A DNA stretch of 28,468 nucleotides from a virus, in IMG/VR virus record IMGVR_UViG_3300036820_000644, positions 1-28,468 of that record; one strand, 5' to 3'. Both the position numbers and the translations under genes were made by a program. Below the pieces are notes generated by a model. That model searched no databases. It saw nothing but the letters and a program-made list of their open reading frames with translations, and was not told the origin of the DNA. Below, piece after piece: positions 14,165 through 20,975 of the stretch (position 1 is its first letter; each line of letters opens with the position of its first letter).

Positions 14165-15727
14165 TTGGGCAAGTCCGCACCCACCCCGCCCCAGGCGCCC
14201 GATCCGAACACGATCATCGACGCGGAGACCAACGCCAGCGACCAGGCGGCCGCGACGCAGTCGTCGCTGAACAACGTGAACTACCAGGGCCCCCAGGGCT
14301 CGGTGACCTATTCGATGAACTCTCCGGATCGCTGGACCGAGGACGTCCAGCTGAACCCGACCGAGCAGGCGACCTACGACACCACCCAGAACGCCGACTA
14401 TCGCGCCGCCAAGGTGGCCGACAACCAGATCCTGAACGTCTCCAACGCGCTGCAGAGCTCCAACCTGCAGGCCCCGACGCTGCAGACCGGCGCGCCGACC
14501 GGCAATCTCGCCACCGGCTACAATTCCGGCGGGGCGATCCAGTACGGCTTCAATCCGGGCGGGCCGATCCAGTCGCAGGTCGCGCCGACCTATTCGCCGT
14601 TCGGCACCTCATCGCTTCCGGTGAACCCGTACGGGACCGGCGCGTCCATGGGCGTCGCGTCCCAGCCATCCTCCTCGCCGCCGACACTGGCGCAGGCGCA
14701 GAGCGCGCTCGGAAGCGGAGGGGCCGGGGCGTCGAATGTCGGCGCCTACGAGAGCTGGCTCGGCAGCGGCCAGAGCCAGCTGCCGGCCGCGCAGCAGGCC
14801 CAGCTCGCCCAGCTCCAGCAGCAGAACCCGAACGACAACCAGGCCCAGCTCGACTACCTCGCCTTCGGCGCGAACAACGGCGCCAAGGGGCAGTCCTATC
14901 TCCAGTCGCTGGGGGCCCAGGGCGCGCAGCCATCCGCGCCTGCGCCCTCCTCCCAGACGGCCCAGCCAGCGGCGCAGAACGGTTATGGCCAGGCGCCGTC
15001 GTCGCTCGCCTCCGTGGCGTCAAATCCGGTGCTGGGGACCCAGCTCGCGACCTACGACCAGGCGGCGCAGCTCCTGAACCCCCAGTGGCAGCAGACGTCC
15101 GAGCAGCAGCAGGCCCAGCTCACCGCCCAGGGGCTGAACCCCAACAGCGCCGCTTACCAGAACTCCATGACGCTGTTCGGCAACCAGGAGAACGAGGCCT
15201 ACGACCAGGCCGCGTTCAACGCCGTCAACGCCGGCGACGCCGAACAGAACACGCTCTACGGCCAGAACCTGTCGTCGGCCCAGTTCGCCAACCAGGCCCA
15301 GGCCCAGCAGTACGGCGAGAACCAGAGCGCGGCCCAGTTCAACAACACCGCCCAGGCCCAGGCGAACTCGCAGAACGCGGCGGCCGCGGCCTTTCAGAAC
15401 CAGGCGGCCGGCCAGAACTGGCAGGAGCAGTACCAGAACGCCCAGCTCGCCAACCAGGCGGCGCAGCAGCAGTTCCAGGACCAGGCCTACGCCACCCAGC
15501 TGCCGATCAACGAGTTCACCGCGCTTCTGGGCGACAGCCAGGTGGCCATGCCGCCGTCCTCGCCGGCGCAGAACACCACGGTGCAGACGCCGAACGTCTC
15601 CAACGCCTACGAGCTGCAGCAGGCCGGCCAGCAGTTCGATTACAGCGCCAACCAGCAGAACGAGCAGTCGGGGCTCACCGGCCTCTTCAACCTCGGCAAC
15701 GCCGTTCTCAGCCTCCCAGGACTTTGA
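14165..15727 (+). CDS. Gln/Asn/Ala-rich podovirus virion protein (internal or tail)
   Basis: A 520-residue protein that starts at TTG 14165 with AGGAG about 6 nt upstream. Residues 1-95 (MGKSAPTPPQAPDPNTIIDA opening, then a YSMNSPDRWTEDVQLNPTEQATYD segment) resemble the N-terminus of podovirus proteins in the internal-virion or tail region. Residues about 100-290 are low complexity. Residues about 305-480 are a Gln/Ala/Asn-rich helical region with the motif LTAQGLNPNSAAYQNSMTLF and repeated AQ pairs. It probably belongs to the DNA-ejection or internal core of the particle. The unusual start and its own divergent promoter region suggest independent expression after the inserted cargo. Confidence 0.65.
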   Translation: MGKSAPTPPQAPDPNTIIDAETNASDQAAATQSSLNNVNYQGPQGSVTYSMNSPDRWTEDVQLNPTEQATYDTTQNADYRAAKVADNQILNVSNALQSSNLQAPTLQTGAPTGNLATGYNSGGAIQYGFNPGGPIQSQVAPTYSPFGTSSLPVNPYGTGASMGVASQPSSSPPTLAQAQSALGSGGAGASNVGAYESWLGSGQSQLPAAQQAQLAQLQQQNPNDNQAQLDYLAFGANNGAKGQSYLQSLGAQGAQPSAPAPSSQTAQPAAQNGYGQAPSSLASVASNPVLGTQLATYDQAAQLLNPQWQQTSEQQQAQLTAQGLNPNSAAYQNSMTLFGNQENEAYDQAAFNAVNAGDAEQNTLYGQNLSSAQFANQAQAQQYGENQSAAQFNNTAQAQANSQNAAAAAFQNQAAGQNWQEQYQNAQLANQAAQQQFQDQAYATQLPINEFTALLGDSQVAMPPSSPAQNTTVQTPNVSNAYELQQAGQQFDYSANQQNEQSGLTGLFNLGNAVLSLPGL

Positions 15728-15732
15728 CCGAC

Positions 15733-16122
15733 ATGAGCTACATGTACATTCCCAACGGCTCCGGCCCGGCCCAGACCCAGCCGGGTCAGACGCCAGGACA
15801 GACTGCTCCTCTGCCGGCGCAGACCGGGGCGCCGCTGGCGGCGACGCCGCAGGACTACGCCGCCGCCCTGGCGCGGCTGAGCCAGCAGGCCCAGACCGGC
15901 CTTCGCACGCCCGGCGCCCTGGCCTCGAGCCTCGGCGCGGATGCGCTGCTCCGGTATGCCCAGGGGTTGGCGCAACAGAAGGCTGCACAAGCTCCGCCGG
16001 CGGGGTCCCCGACGGCGGGCGGCGGCCAAACCGCGATCCAGCTGCCGTCGGGTGCGCTGCCGATCGGGCAGCCGGGACCGCAACAGGCGCCGGGGGCCTT
16101 CAGTCCGTGGGGCCATCCGTGA
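15733..16122 (+). CDS. Gln/Pro-rich small phage protein
   Basis: A 129-residue protein starting at ATG 15733, six bases after the previous stop; ATG 15742 is an alternative. The first third and last third are Gln/Pro/Gly-rich and probably disordered, while the middle (DYAAALARLSQQAQTGLRTPGALASSLGADALLRYAQGLAQQ) is helical. The frame is open far upstream, but there it only shadows the Gln-rich virion gene. It overlaps the next gene by GTGA. Role unknown; virion or assembly accessory by position. Confidence 0.55.
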   Translation: MSYMYIPNGSGPAQTQPGQTPGQTAPLPAQTGAPLAATPQDYAAALARLSQQAQTGLRTPGALASSLGADALLRYAQGLAQQKAAQAPPAGSPTAGGGQTAIQLPSGALPIGQPGPQQAPGAFSPWGHP

Positions 16123-16448
16123 TCGCTTCGACCGTGGCCAACTGGCTGGCTTTCGGCGGGCTGGTCTTCCTGATCTGCTCGGCGTCGGTGACCTTCGCCT
16201 TCGGGCTCGGACGGGTGTTCCAGCGCGTGGGCGATCTGCGCGCGGACGTGGACGAGCTGAAGCAGGGCGAGGCGGAGGAGGGCAGGGCGCGCTCGTCCCT
16301 GCGCGAGGCCTTCGCCCGCTTCGAGGGCCGCATCGAGGCCAAGCTCGAGCACCTGGACGGCCGTGTGGCCGAGCTGACCCGGGCCTTCCTCGGCCGTCAT
16401 GGGCGCGCCGGCCCCAAGCCCGCGCCTGAAGCGGAGGGTCGGCCATGA
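16119..16448 (+). CDS. Membrane protein with coiled coil, holin/lysis accessory candidate
   Basis: A 109-residue protein. GTG 16119 overlaps the preceding TGA, so I prefer it over the upstream ATG 16107. A single membrane helix (about residues 5-30: TVANWLAFGGLVFLICSASVTFAFG) is followed by a charged coiled coil (about 35-85) and a basic tail. This one-helix plus coiled-coil plan is typical of small proteins beside endolysins in prophages. It may be a class III-like holin or a regulator of lysis; the sequence alone does not decide. It overlaps the lysozyme gene by ATGA. Confidence 0.6.
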   Translation: MIASTVANWLAFGGLVFLICSASVTFAFGLGRVFQRVGDLRADVDELKQGEAEEGRARSSLREAFARFEGRIEAKLEHLDGRVAELTRAFLGRHGRAGPKPAPEAEGRP

Positions 16449-16921
16449 CCACCGCCTTCCTCGCCCAGGACCTGCGCGTCGATGAGGGCCTCAGGCTTCG
16501 GGCCTACCCCGATCCGCTCTCCGGCGCGGATCCCTGGACCATCGGCTATGGCCACACCGGCCCTGAGGTCCGCGAGGGCCTTGTCTGGACCCCGGTCGAG
16601 GCCGAGACGGCCCTGATCGCCGACATCGCCAGGGCCTGCGAGCTGCTCGATGCGCATGCGCCCTGGTGGCGCGGGCTCAATGACGCCCGACAGGATGTCC
16701 TGGCGAATATGGTCTTCAACATGGGCTGGCTGAATCCAGCCGGGACCCACGGCCTCGCGACCTTCCACGATGCCTTGGCCGCCATCCGGGCCGGCCGCTG
16801 GCAGGAGGCCCACGACGGCCTCCTGGACAGCGCCTGGGCCCATCAGGTCGGCGCCCGGGCCCGACGGCTGGCGGCGCAGCTGCTGAGCGGGGTCCGGGCG
16901 CCGGAGGAGGCCGCCGCATGA
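16445..16921 (+). CDS. Endolysin, T4-type lysozyme (GH24)
   Basis: A 158-residue muramidase that cleaves the MurNAc-GlcNAc bond of peptidoglycan. The T4 lysozyme catalytic triad is present in the right spacing: Glu14 in VDEGLRLRAY, Asp23 in YPDPL and Thr32 in WTIGYGHTG. The helical C-terminal part (VLANMVFNMGWLN, then the TFHDALAAIRAGRWQEAHDGLLDSAWAHQVGARARRLAAQLLSG helices) also fits the family. Length is normal for T4/P22-like enzymes. No signal peptide or SAR anchor is obvious, so it should need a holin for export. It has a GGAGGG site upstream, and overlaps its neighbours on both sides by ATGA. Confidence 0.92.
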   Translation: MTTAFLAQDLRVDEGLRLRAYPDPLSGADPWTIGYGHTGPEVREGLVWTPVEAETALIADIARACELLDAHAPWWRGLNDARQDVLANMVFNMGWLNPAGTHGLATFHDALAAIRAGRWQEAHDGLLDSAWAHQVGARARRLAAQLLSGVRAPEEAAA

Positions 16922-17133
16922 GCGCCCAGGCCCAGACCCTTTTGGCCGGCGCGGCCCTGGTGATGCTGGGACTGCTGACAGGCTGCCTGGTGTTCGTGGC
17001 CGTGCCGCAAGGCAACCAGCAACTCGTCACCTTCGCCCTCGGCGCCCTGGCCGGCGCGACCACGGTGGGCGGCGTCGGACGCATCGGCGGCGCGTCCAGA
17101 CCCGGCGGCGAGCCGCCATCCCCTCAGCCCTGA
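16918..17133 (+). CDS. Putative holin
   Basis: A 71-residue protein with two hydrophobic segments, about residues 8-30 (LLAGAALVMLGLLTGCLVFVAV) and 36-53 (LVTFALGALAGATTVGGVG), followed by a short Pro/Gly-rich tail. Size, two-helix hairpin and immediate overlap with the lysozyme gene (ATGA) point to a class II-like holin that would open the inner membrane for the endolysin. No sequence family is recognised. Confidence 0.65.
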   Translation: MSAQAQTLLAGAALVMLGLLTGCLVFVAVPQGNQQLVTFALGALAGATTVGGVGRIGGASRPGGEPPSPQP

Positions 17134-17146
17134 CGGAGATCCACAG

Positions 17147-17473
17147 ATGTCCTTCCTCTCGCAGTCCCTGAACCAGATCGAGCACGGCGACATCGCCGAC
17201 TGGGCCAAATACGCCATCGGCTATGTGAAGCGCCGGATCGGCCAGCCGCTGTCCCCCGACGCGGCGAACGCCGCCATCAGCGACATCGACGGCTTCAAGG
17301 CCTCGGTCGAAACCGCCGCCAACGCCTATCTGACCGCCAGGCTCGGCCCGCTGGGCGGCGCGCTGGCCGCCAATGTCGCCGATCACGCGGTGCAGGCGGT
17401 GGCCACCACCCTCGAGGCGGCGACCCGGGCGCTGGAAGCGGCGCCGGCCAACGCCCCGGCGCCCCAGGCCTGA
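17147..17473 (+). CDS. Phage lysis-region protein, unknown
   Basis: A 108-residue protein starting at ATG 17147 with GGAG upstream. The N-terminus (SFLSQSLNQIEHGDIADWAKYAIGYVKRRIG) is an amphipathic helical region. The middle ISDIDGFKASVETAANAYLTARLGPLGGALAANVADHAVQAVATTLEAATRA is Ala-rich and helical, perhaps membrane-active but without a clear transmembrane helix. It sits between the holin-like gene and the spanin gene. Function unknown; possibly a lysis accessory factor. Confidence 0.55.
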   Translation: MSFLSQSLNQIEHGDIADWAKYAIGYVKRRIGQPLSPDAANAAISDIDGFKASVETAANAYLTARLGPLGGALAANVADHAVQAVATTLEAATRALEAAPANAPAPQA

Positions 17474-17477
17474 GCCG

Positions 17478-17954
17478 ATGCTGGCGCTGAGGCTGATCCT
17501 GGCGCTCGCGCTGGCCGGCGGCGGCTTCCTCGCCGGCTGGCGCGTGCACGACTGGCGCGATGGCGCCGCTGCGGCCAAGGCGGCCGTCCATGCGGTGCAG
17601 GTCGTGCAGAAGCAGGCCGCCGTCGCCCAGACCGTCGCCGTGCGCCAGCAGGCCGCCCAGGACCACGTCCGCATCGTCACCCGAACCCTGATCCGAGAGG
17701 TTCCCCGATATGTCACGGTCCAAGCTGACGCTGGCTGCGTTGTGCCTGACGGTTTCCGCCTGCTCCACGACGCGGCCGCCACAGGCGTGCCCGCCGCCGC
17801 CGAGCCCCCCGGCAAGTCTGCTGACGCCCCCTCAGGCGTTGCGCTCTCTGCCGTCGCCGACACGGTGACGGCCAACTACGGCATCTGCCACGAGACCGCC
17901 CTGCGCCTGCAGGGCTGGCAGGACTGGTGGGCCGGCGTGAGCAAGGCCCGCTGA
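17478..17954 (+). CDS. Inner-membrane spanin subunit, Rz-like
   Basis: A 158-residue protein starting at ATG 17478. Residues 1-20 form an N-terminal membrane anchor (ALRLILALALAGGGFLAGW). Residues about 28-75 are a Gln/Ala/Val-rich coiled coil. The C-terminal half lies in the periplasm. That is the plan of i-spanins, which fuse the inner and outer membranes in the last step of lysis. The decisive support is a second frame inside it encoding an Rz1-like lipoprotein. No cysteine pairing can be proven, but Cys at about residues 87 and 136 could link partners. It is the last gene of the prophage before the tRNA half. Confidence 0.75.
   Translation: MLALRLILALALAGGGFLAGWRVHDWRDGAAAAKAAVHAVQVVQKQAAVAQTVAVRQQAAQDHVRIVTRTLIREVPRYVTVQADAGCVVPDGFRLLHDAAATGVPAAAEPPGKSADAPSGVALSAVADTVTANYGICHETALRLQGWQDWWAGVSKAR
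17710..17868 (+). CDS. Embedded outer-membrane spanin subunit, Rz1-like lipoprotein
   Basis: A 52-residue frame lying wholly inside the Rz-like gene, shifted by +1. It opens with MSRSKLTLAALCLTVSACST, a lipoprotein signal with lipobox VSAC and Cys18 as the lipidated residue. The mature part is short and rich in Pro (PPQACPPPPSPPASLL), the classic o-spanin composition. It starts at ATG 17710 and stops at TGA 17866-17868. Nested Rz/Rz1 pairs are well known in lambda-like lysis cassettes; finding both in the expected arrangement supports the spanin call for the outer frame. It is easily missed by gene callers because of its length and full overlap. Confidence 0.8.
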   Translation: MSRSKLTLAALCLTVSACSTTRPPQACPPPPSPPASLLTPPQALRSLPSPTR

Positions 17955-18003
17955 TCCCGCACGCTGGAGCCCGGCCCGCGCCGCTGCTAAGAGCCGCGCC
18001 CAC

Positions 18004-18042
18004 GGACGGGTGGCCGAGTGGTTGAAGGCAGCGGTCTTGAAA
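18004..18042 (+). other. attL: truncated 5' half of tRNA-Ser(UGA)
   Basis: These 39 bases are identical to the first 39 bases of the tRNA-Ser at 27008 (acceptor 5' strand, D-arm and anticodon 5' stem and loop). After position 42 of the 18000s the sequence no longer matches a tRNA. The two copies are in direct orientation 9004 bp apart, with an integrase gene beside the right copy. This is the left attachment site of the element. Confidence 0.88.
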
Positions 18043-18146
18043 TGCGGTCGCGGTCGCGCCGCCTCGATCCGTTTGGACGTATCCTGAGCCGTTCCTCTCG
18101 GCCGATCCCGCGTCTCAAGCCGTTTAGAGCCATTCACCTCCGCCCC

Positions 18147-18156
18147 ATTGGTGGCA
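18147..18156 (+). other. Candidate integrase arm-type site, left
   Basis: ATTGGTGGCA occurs 105 bp inside the left att core. A second, imperfect GTGGC follows at 18163-18167. The same decamer sits near the right core (26933-26942). Matching repeats at both ends of an element with a tyrosine integrase are expected for arm-binding sites; binding is inferred. Confidence 0.4.
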
Positions 18157-18231
18157 AGTTGAGTGGCGGGCTGCTATATTGATCACTGCGCCGGGCCCTC
18201 CCAGATCGCCCCTCCCGGGCTACCCGAGCCG

Positions 18232-18558
18232 ATGACGGTCGGGCCAAAGATCCCCCGCGCCGAGACCGCCGTGATGACCGTTCCAAGAATCATCGGGGAC
18301 GCGCAACTGATCGCGCCTGCCCGCGTGGCGTCGATGATCCACGCGTTTGAGAACATGCGAGCTGCCAGACTGACGGGGCTGCCGCCGGAGAAGTGGTCCG
18401 CGGCCGACCAGGTCCCCTGGTTGCAGGGCGCGACGCGCCTGCTGCAGAGCGTCGTTGCCGCCGAGCTAGGGCGCGCACCGGGCAGGAGGATTCTCTCGGC
18501 GGAGGAGCTGTTCAACCACTGCTTCGACGCGGCCCTCCAAGCCAGTCTCCGGCCCTAG
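18232..18558 (+). CDS. Hypothetical protein at the left end of the element
   Basis: A 108-residue protein if ATG 18232 is used; the frame is open from 18163, and ATG 18274 is another choice, with no Shine-Dalgarno to decide. The sequence PRIIGDAQLIAPARVASMIHAFENM, then WSAADQVPWLQGATRLLQSVVAAELGRAPGRRILSAEELFNHCFDAALQASL is helical and protein-like. It lies alone on the + strand between attL and the convergent end of the minus-strand operon, the place where satellites and prophages often carry an accessory or defence gene. No domain is recognised. Confidence 0.5.
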   Translation: MTVGPKIPRAETAVMTVPRIIGDAQLIAPARVASMIHAFENMRAARLTGLPPEKWSAADQVPWLQGATRLLQSVVAAELGRAPGRRILSAEELFNHCFDAALQASLRP

Positions 18559-18714
18559 ACACAGGCTGCCGTTGCGGGCCGGGGGCGCCGAAAGGAGAGA
18601 CGCTTGTCCCGGCCCGACTCGGCTCAGGCGCCAGGATAGTGCCCGCCGTTGCCGCTGTTGTTTCGCTCACCTGCGGCTGGAGCGCCTGGCCGCGAGAAGG
18701 TTGTCGGCCAAGGG

Positions 18715-19215
18715 TCAAGCGGGCGACATGCCACCACGCCTGATGGTTTCGACGATCACCGGCGCCGGCGCTTTCTGGCCGTGCAGCCGGGCCGTCGGCT
18801 CGGCGGGGAGAGCGAGCAGCGCGCCGAGGCCCGAGATAACCCGGCCGATCGTCTGATAGGCTGCGTCATAGCCAGGCTCGTCCCTGCACATGAGGAACAG
18901 CGAGCCGTCGCCGTCGCTGGGCACGCGAGACCAGCACCACGAGACGGCACCCGCCAGGTGCTGACTATGCCGGACCCGCCGGGGCTCGACCCGCTTGAAG
19001 GGGGGCGTCTGGGCCAGCTCGATGGCCGCGGTATCGGCTTTCACCCGAAGCCGCGCACCGTCGTAGAAACCGCCGCTGGCAAGATCCTCGACACGGCCGC
19101 AGACATCGGGCTCCGCCTCGGCGTCCAGCTCGATATCGATCGCCTCCGCAATCCCCACCAAGCGCATGGTGAGCCGTACCGGCGGCGCCCCGGGCGGCCG
19201 GCTGGGCCGCTTCAT
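18715..19215 (-). CDS. Cyclophilin-like protein, degenerate active site
   Basis: A 166-residue protein starting at ATG 19215, which overlaps the upstream stop by ATGA. It has the order of a cyclophilin-type peptidyl-prolyl isomerase: an IDIELDAEAEP strand, an LASGGFYDGARLR loop, a DGSLFLMCRDEPGYDAAYQTIGRVISGL core and a final strand (APVIVETIRRG). The usual FHR...MxQGGD and SQFF active-site residues are replaced, so prolyl isomerase activity is doubtful. It closes the element's long minus-strand operon. It may be a folding or assembly factor for particle proteins, or have lost its enzymatic role. Fold call is by pattern only. Confidence 0.5.
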   Translation of the reverse strand: MKRPSRPPGAPPVRLTMRLVGIAEAIDIELDAEAEPDVCGRVEDLASGGFYDGARLRVKADTAAIELAQTPPFKRVEPRRVRHSQHLAGAVSWCWSRVPSDGDGSLFLMCRDEPGYDAAYQTIGRVISGLGALLALPAEPTARLHGQKAPAPVIVETIRRGGMSPA

Positions 19216-19937
19216 CGCATCGCCAGGGCGTAGCACTTCTGCCCGGCCGGGGTGGCCAAGGCGTCGGCGAAGTGCTGCTCGAAAGATCGGCTCGGGTCGG
19301 CCTTGTGGCGCTCGCGGGCGGCCTTGGTGACCGCGCCGATGTAGTCCTCGGGCGTGGGTTCACCGAGGTCGGCCGGGGCGCCGTTGCTCTGGCCAGGGCC
19401 GCCCTGGTTGCGGCCGATCGCCTGCGCCGGCGACATGTTCTCGACGGGCTCGCCCCAGGCGCTCTTCCTGATCTGGGCGCCGCGCTCCATGTCCTTGCGG
19501 ATGCCCTTGTCGATCTGGTTTTCCTGATCGTCGCCGTCCACTGAGCTCGAGCGATCGTCGTAGGTCTTGCGCTCACGCTTGCCGCCATCGGCCCATGCCT
19601 CGGGCAGCATGTGCTCCGCCCCAAGCTGGCTGGCGCGCTCGGTGATATGGCGCTTGGTCTCCTCGGGCGTGGAGGAGCGGCCATAGGCCTCGATGGCGTG
19701 GTGCAAGTCGGCGACGTCGAGGATCGGGAAACTGCCGTTGCTCTGGGCGAGGCCGCGGCGGGCCAGCTCCTGGCGCTGAGCCGAGCTGTAATCTCGTTTG
19801 GCGAAGGTGGCGCCCACCGGCTCATCTCCCGTGCTGTCGCGCTTCAGGATGCAGATCCGCGCGCCCTCTTGGGCGGGCTTATCGACGCCGCTGATCTCGT
19901 GGATCTTGAACTTGGTCATGACGCCGGGAATCGCCAT
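19212..19937 (-). CDS. Phage head-region-type protein with XkdF/prohead-like N-terminus
   Basis: A 241-residue protein. The start (MTKFKIHEISGVDKPAQEGARICILKR) is typical of phage proteins linked to prohead proteases of the XkdF type, but no protease domain follows. Residues about 45-115 (YSSAQRQELARRGLAQSNGS, then ADLHHAIEAYGRSSTPEETKRHITERASQLGAEHMLPEAW) match a conserved helical module found in such proteins. The C-terminus (TPEDYIGAVTKAARERHKADPSRSFEQHFADALATPAGQ) resembles another common phage motif. It lies where portal and capsid genes would follow in a full phage, yet those are absent. It may be a capsid-modifying or packaging accessory factor. Confidence 0.6.
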   Translation of the reverse strand: MAIPGVMTKFKIHEISGVDKPAQEGARICILKRDSTGDEPVGATFAKRDYSSAQRQELARRGLAQSNGSFPILDVADLHHAIEAYGRSSTPEETKRHITERASQLGAEHMLPEAWADGGKRERKTYDDRSSSVDGDDQENQIDKGIRKDMERGAQIRKSAWGEPVENMSPAQAIGRNQGGPGQSNGAPADLGEPTPEDYIGAVTKAARERHKADPSRSFEQHFADALATPAGQKCYALAMR

Positions 19938-20236
19938 CAGAAGCGCCCTCCGCTGGCCACGTTGCCAACCCCGGCTTTGTGCAGGGCAGCGGCCTTGCCG
20001 GCCTTGAAGTGCTCGTAGATCTCCGGCCGCTCGCGCATGATCCGGTCGGCCGCCTGAGCGTGGGATTCGCCGCCGGCGACGTCTCGGTGCCGCTCGATCA
20101 ATTCCTCCATGGCGCGATCATGGCCGGCGGTGTGCCGGAGCACCTGGTCGGCGCGGTTCACCGGCTCGGTTTCGGGCTTGGGCTCAAGGCCGAAGGCCGC
20201 GCGGGCCTCGGCATCGGTGGGCAGCGTCTTGGCCAT
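19937..20236 (-). CDS. Small hypothetical phage protein
   Basis: A 99-residue, highly charged helical protein (MAKTLPTDAEARAAFGLEPKPE, then HDRAMEELIERHRDVAGGESHAQAADRIMRERPEIYEHFKAGKAAALHKAG). It is joined to genes on both sides by TGATG overlaps in the minus-strand operon. I do not recognise a family. The helical repeat and basic C-terminus suggest a small assembly or scaffold-type factor, but this is a guess from composition. Confidence 0.55.
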   Translation of the reverse strand: MAKTLPTDAEARAAFGLEPKPETEPVNRADQVLRHTAGHDRAMEELIERHRDVAGGESHAQAADRIMRERPEIYEHFKAGKAAALHKAGVGNVASGGRF

Positions 20237-20646
20237 CAGGTGGCCTCCAACTCGCCGGAGACCGCCGGCGTCGGGGCCGAATTGGCCGGGGTGGTGCGGA
20301 AGGCGGCCGAGGCGCTGAGCGCGGCCCTGGCCTGGTGCAGATAGCCGCGCCGGTGGCCGCTGAGCACGTAGGGCAGGCCGAGCAGCCGGGCGACGTCGCC
20401 ATGCTCTGCCAGCGCAGCTTGGACGTTGTGGACCGTCAGAAGGCCGTGGATCGCGCCTTTGCCGCCGAGCTGTGTAACGCCAGCCAGCCTCGCAATCGCC
20501 GTCCTGCGCCTCGCCAGGGCCGCCAGCATGGCCGTTGCGTGCCGGTCGGCCTCGGCGGACGCTTCCAGCACTTCAGCTTCGAGACTGCCGGCTGCAATCA
20601 CCGGCGCGGGTGGCATAGGCGGCCTGCGGGACCACGGAAACATCAT
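20236..20646 (-). CDS. Hypothetical helical protein
   Basis: A 136-residue protein starting at ATG 20646, which overlaps the upstream stop by ATGA; a second ATG follows directly. The N-terminal 20 residues are Pro-rich (PWSRRPPMPPAPVIAAG). The rest is long helices (SLEAEVLEASAEADRHATAMLAALARRRTAIARLAG, and HNVQAALAEHGDVARLLGLPYVLSG) ending in an Ala/Thr/Pro-rich tail. No domain recognised. Its place between the winged-helix gene and the head-type protein suggests a packaging or assembly accessory. Confidence 0.55.
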   Translation of the reverse strand: MMFPWSRRPPMPPAPVIAAGSLEAEVLEASAEADRHATAMLAALARRRTAIARLAGVTQLGGKGAIHGLLTVHNVQAALAEHGDVARLLGLPYVLSGHRRGYLHQARAALSASAAFRTTPANSAPTPAVSGELEAT

Positions 20647-20975
20647 GGTGTGATCCCCTGGCGGCGCAGGTTCGCGTTCAACACCGCTTCGTCGGGATCG
20701 GCGCCGCCTTCGTACCTCTCGCCCCTCTCGTTCGCGATGGCTCGGCCCAGCTCGGCCCGGCCGATGTCGGTCAACATCCAGCTCCAACCATCGGGCCGGC
20801 GCAGGTGATGCTCCAGAAGGTGCTCCTCGGTCATCAGCGCGACCGCCCGGGCGCAACGGTGCAGCTCCAGGCCAGTCGCCTCGGCGAGCTGCAAGGTGGT
20901 CATCGAGACCTTGGCCTCGGCGAGCGCTTCCAAGATCTTGCGGCGGTCGGTCGGACGGCGGTGAAGGTTCAGCAT
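20643..20975 (-). CDS. Winged-helix DNA-binding protein
   Basis: A 110-residue protein starting at ATG 20975, overlapping the terminase stop by TGATG. Residues about 10-75 show a winged-helix pattern: RRKILEALAEAKVSMTTLQLAEATGLELHRCARAVALMTEEHLLEHHLRRPDGWSWMLTDIG, that is helix, helix-turn-helix, then a two-strand wing, as in MarR/GntR-like small regulators. It could control the operon or act with the terminase at the packaging site. The frame is open further upstream, but that part shadows the terminase. Confidence 0.6.
   Translation of the reverse strand: MLNLHRRPTDRRKILEALAEAKVSMTTLQLAEATGLELHRCARAVALMTEEHLLEHHLRRPDGWSWMLTDIGRAELGRAIANERGERYEGGADPDEAVLNANLRRQGITP

Noticed and set aside
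1-17954. Diversity-generating retroelement, as in some podoviruses of similar layout
   Set aside because: No reverse transcriptase motif (xxDD), no template/variable repeat pair and no C-type-lectin-like tail protein could be found in the window.
18649-19233. Plus-strand frame opposite the cyclophilin-like gene
   Set aside because: The minus frame joins the operon by ATGA overlap and has fold-like pattern; the + frame has neither.
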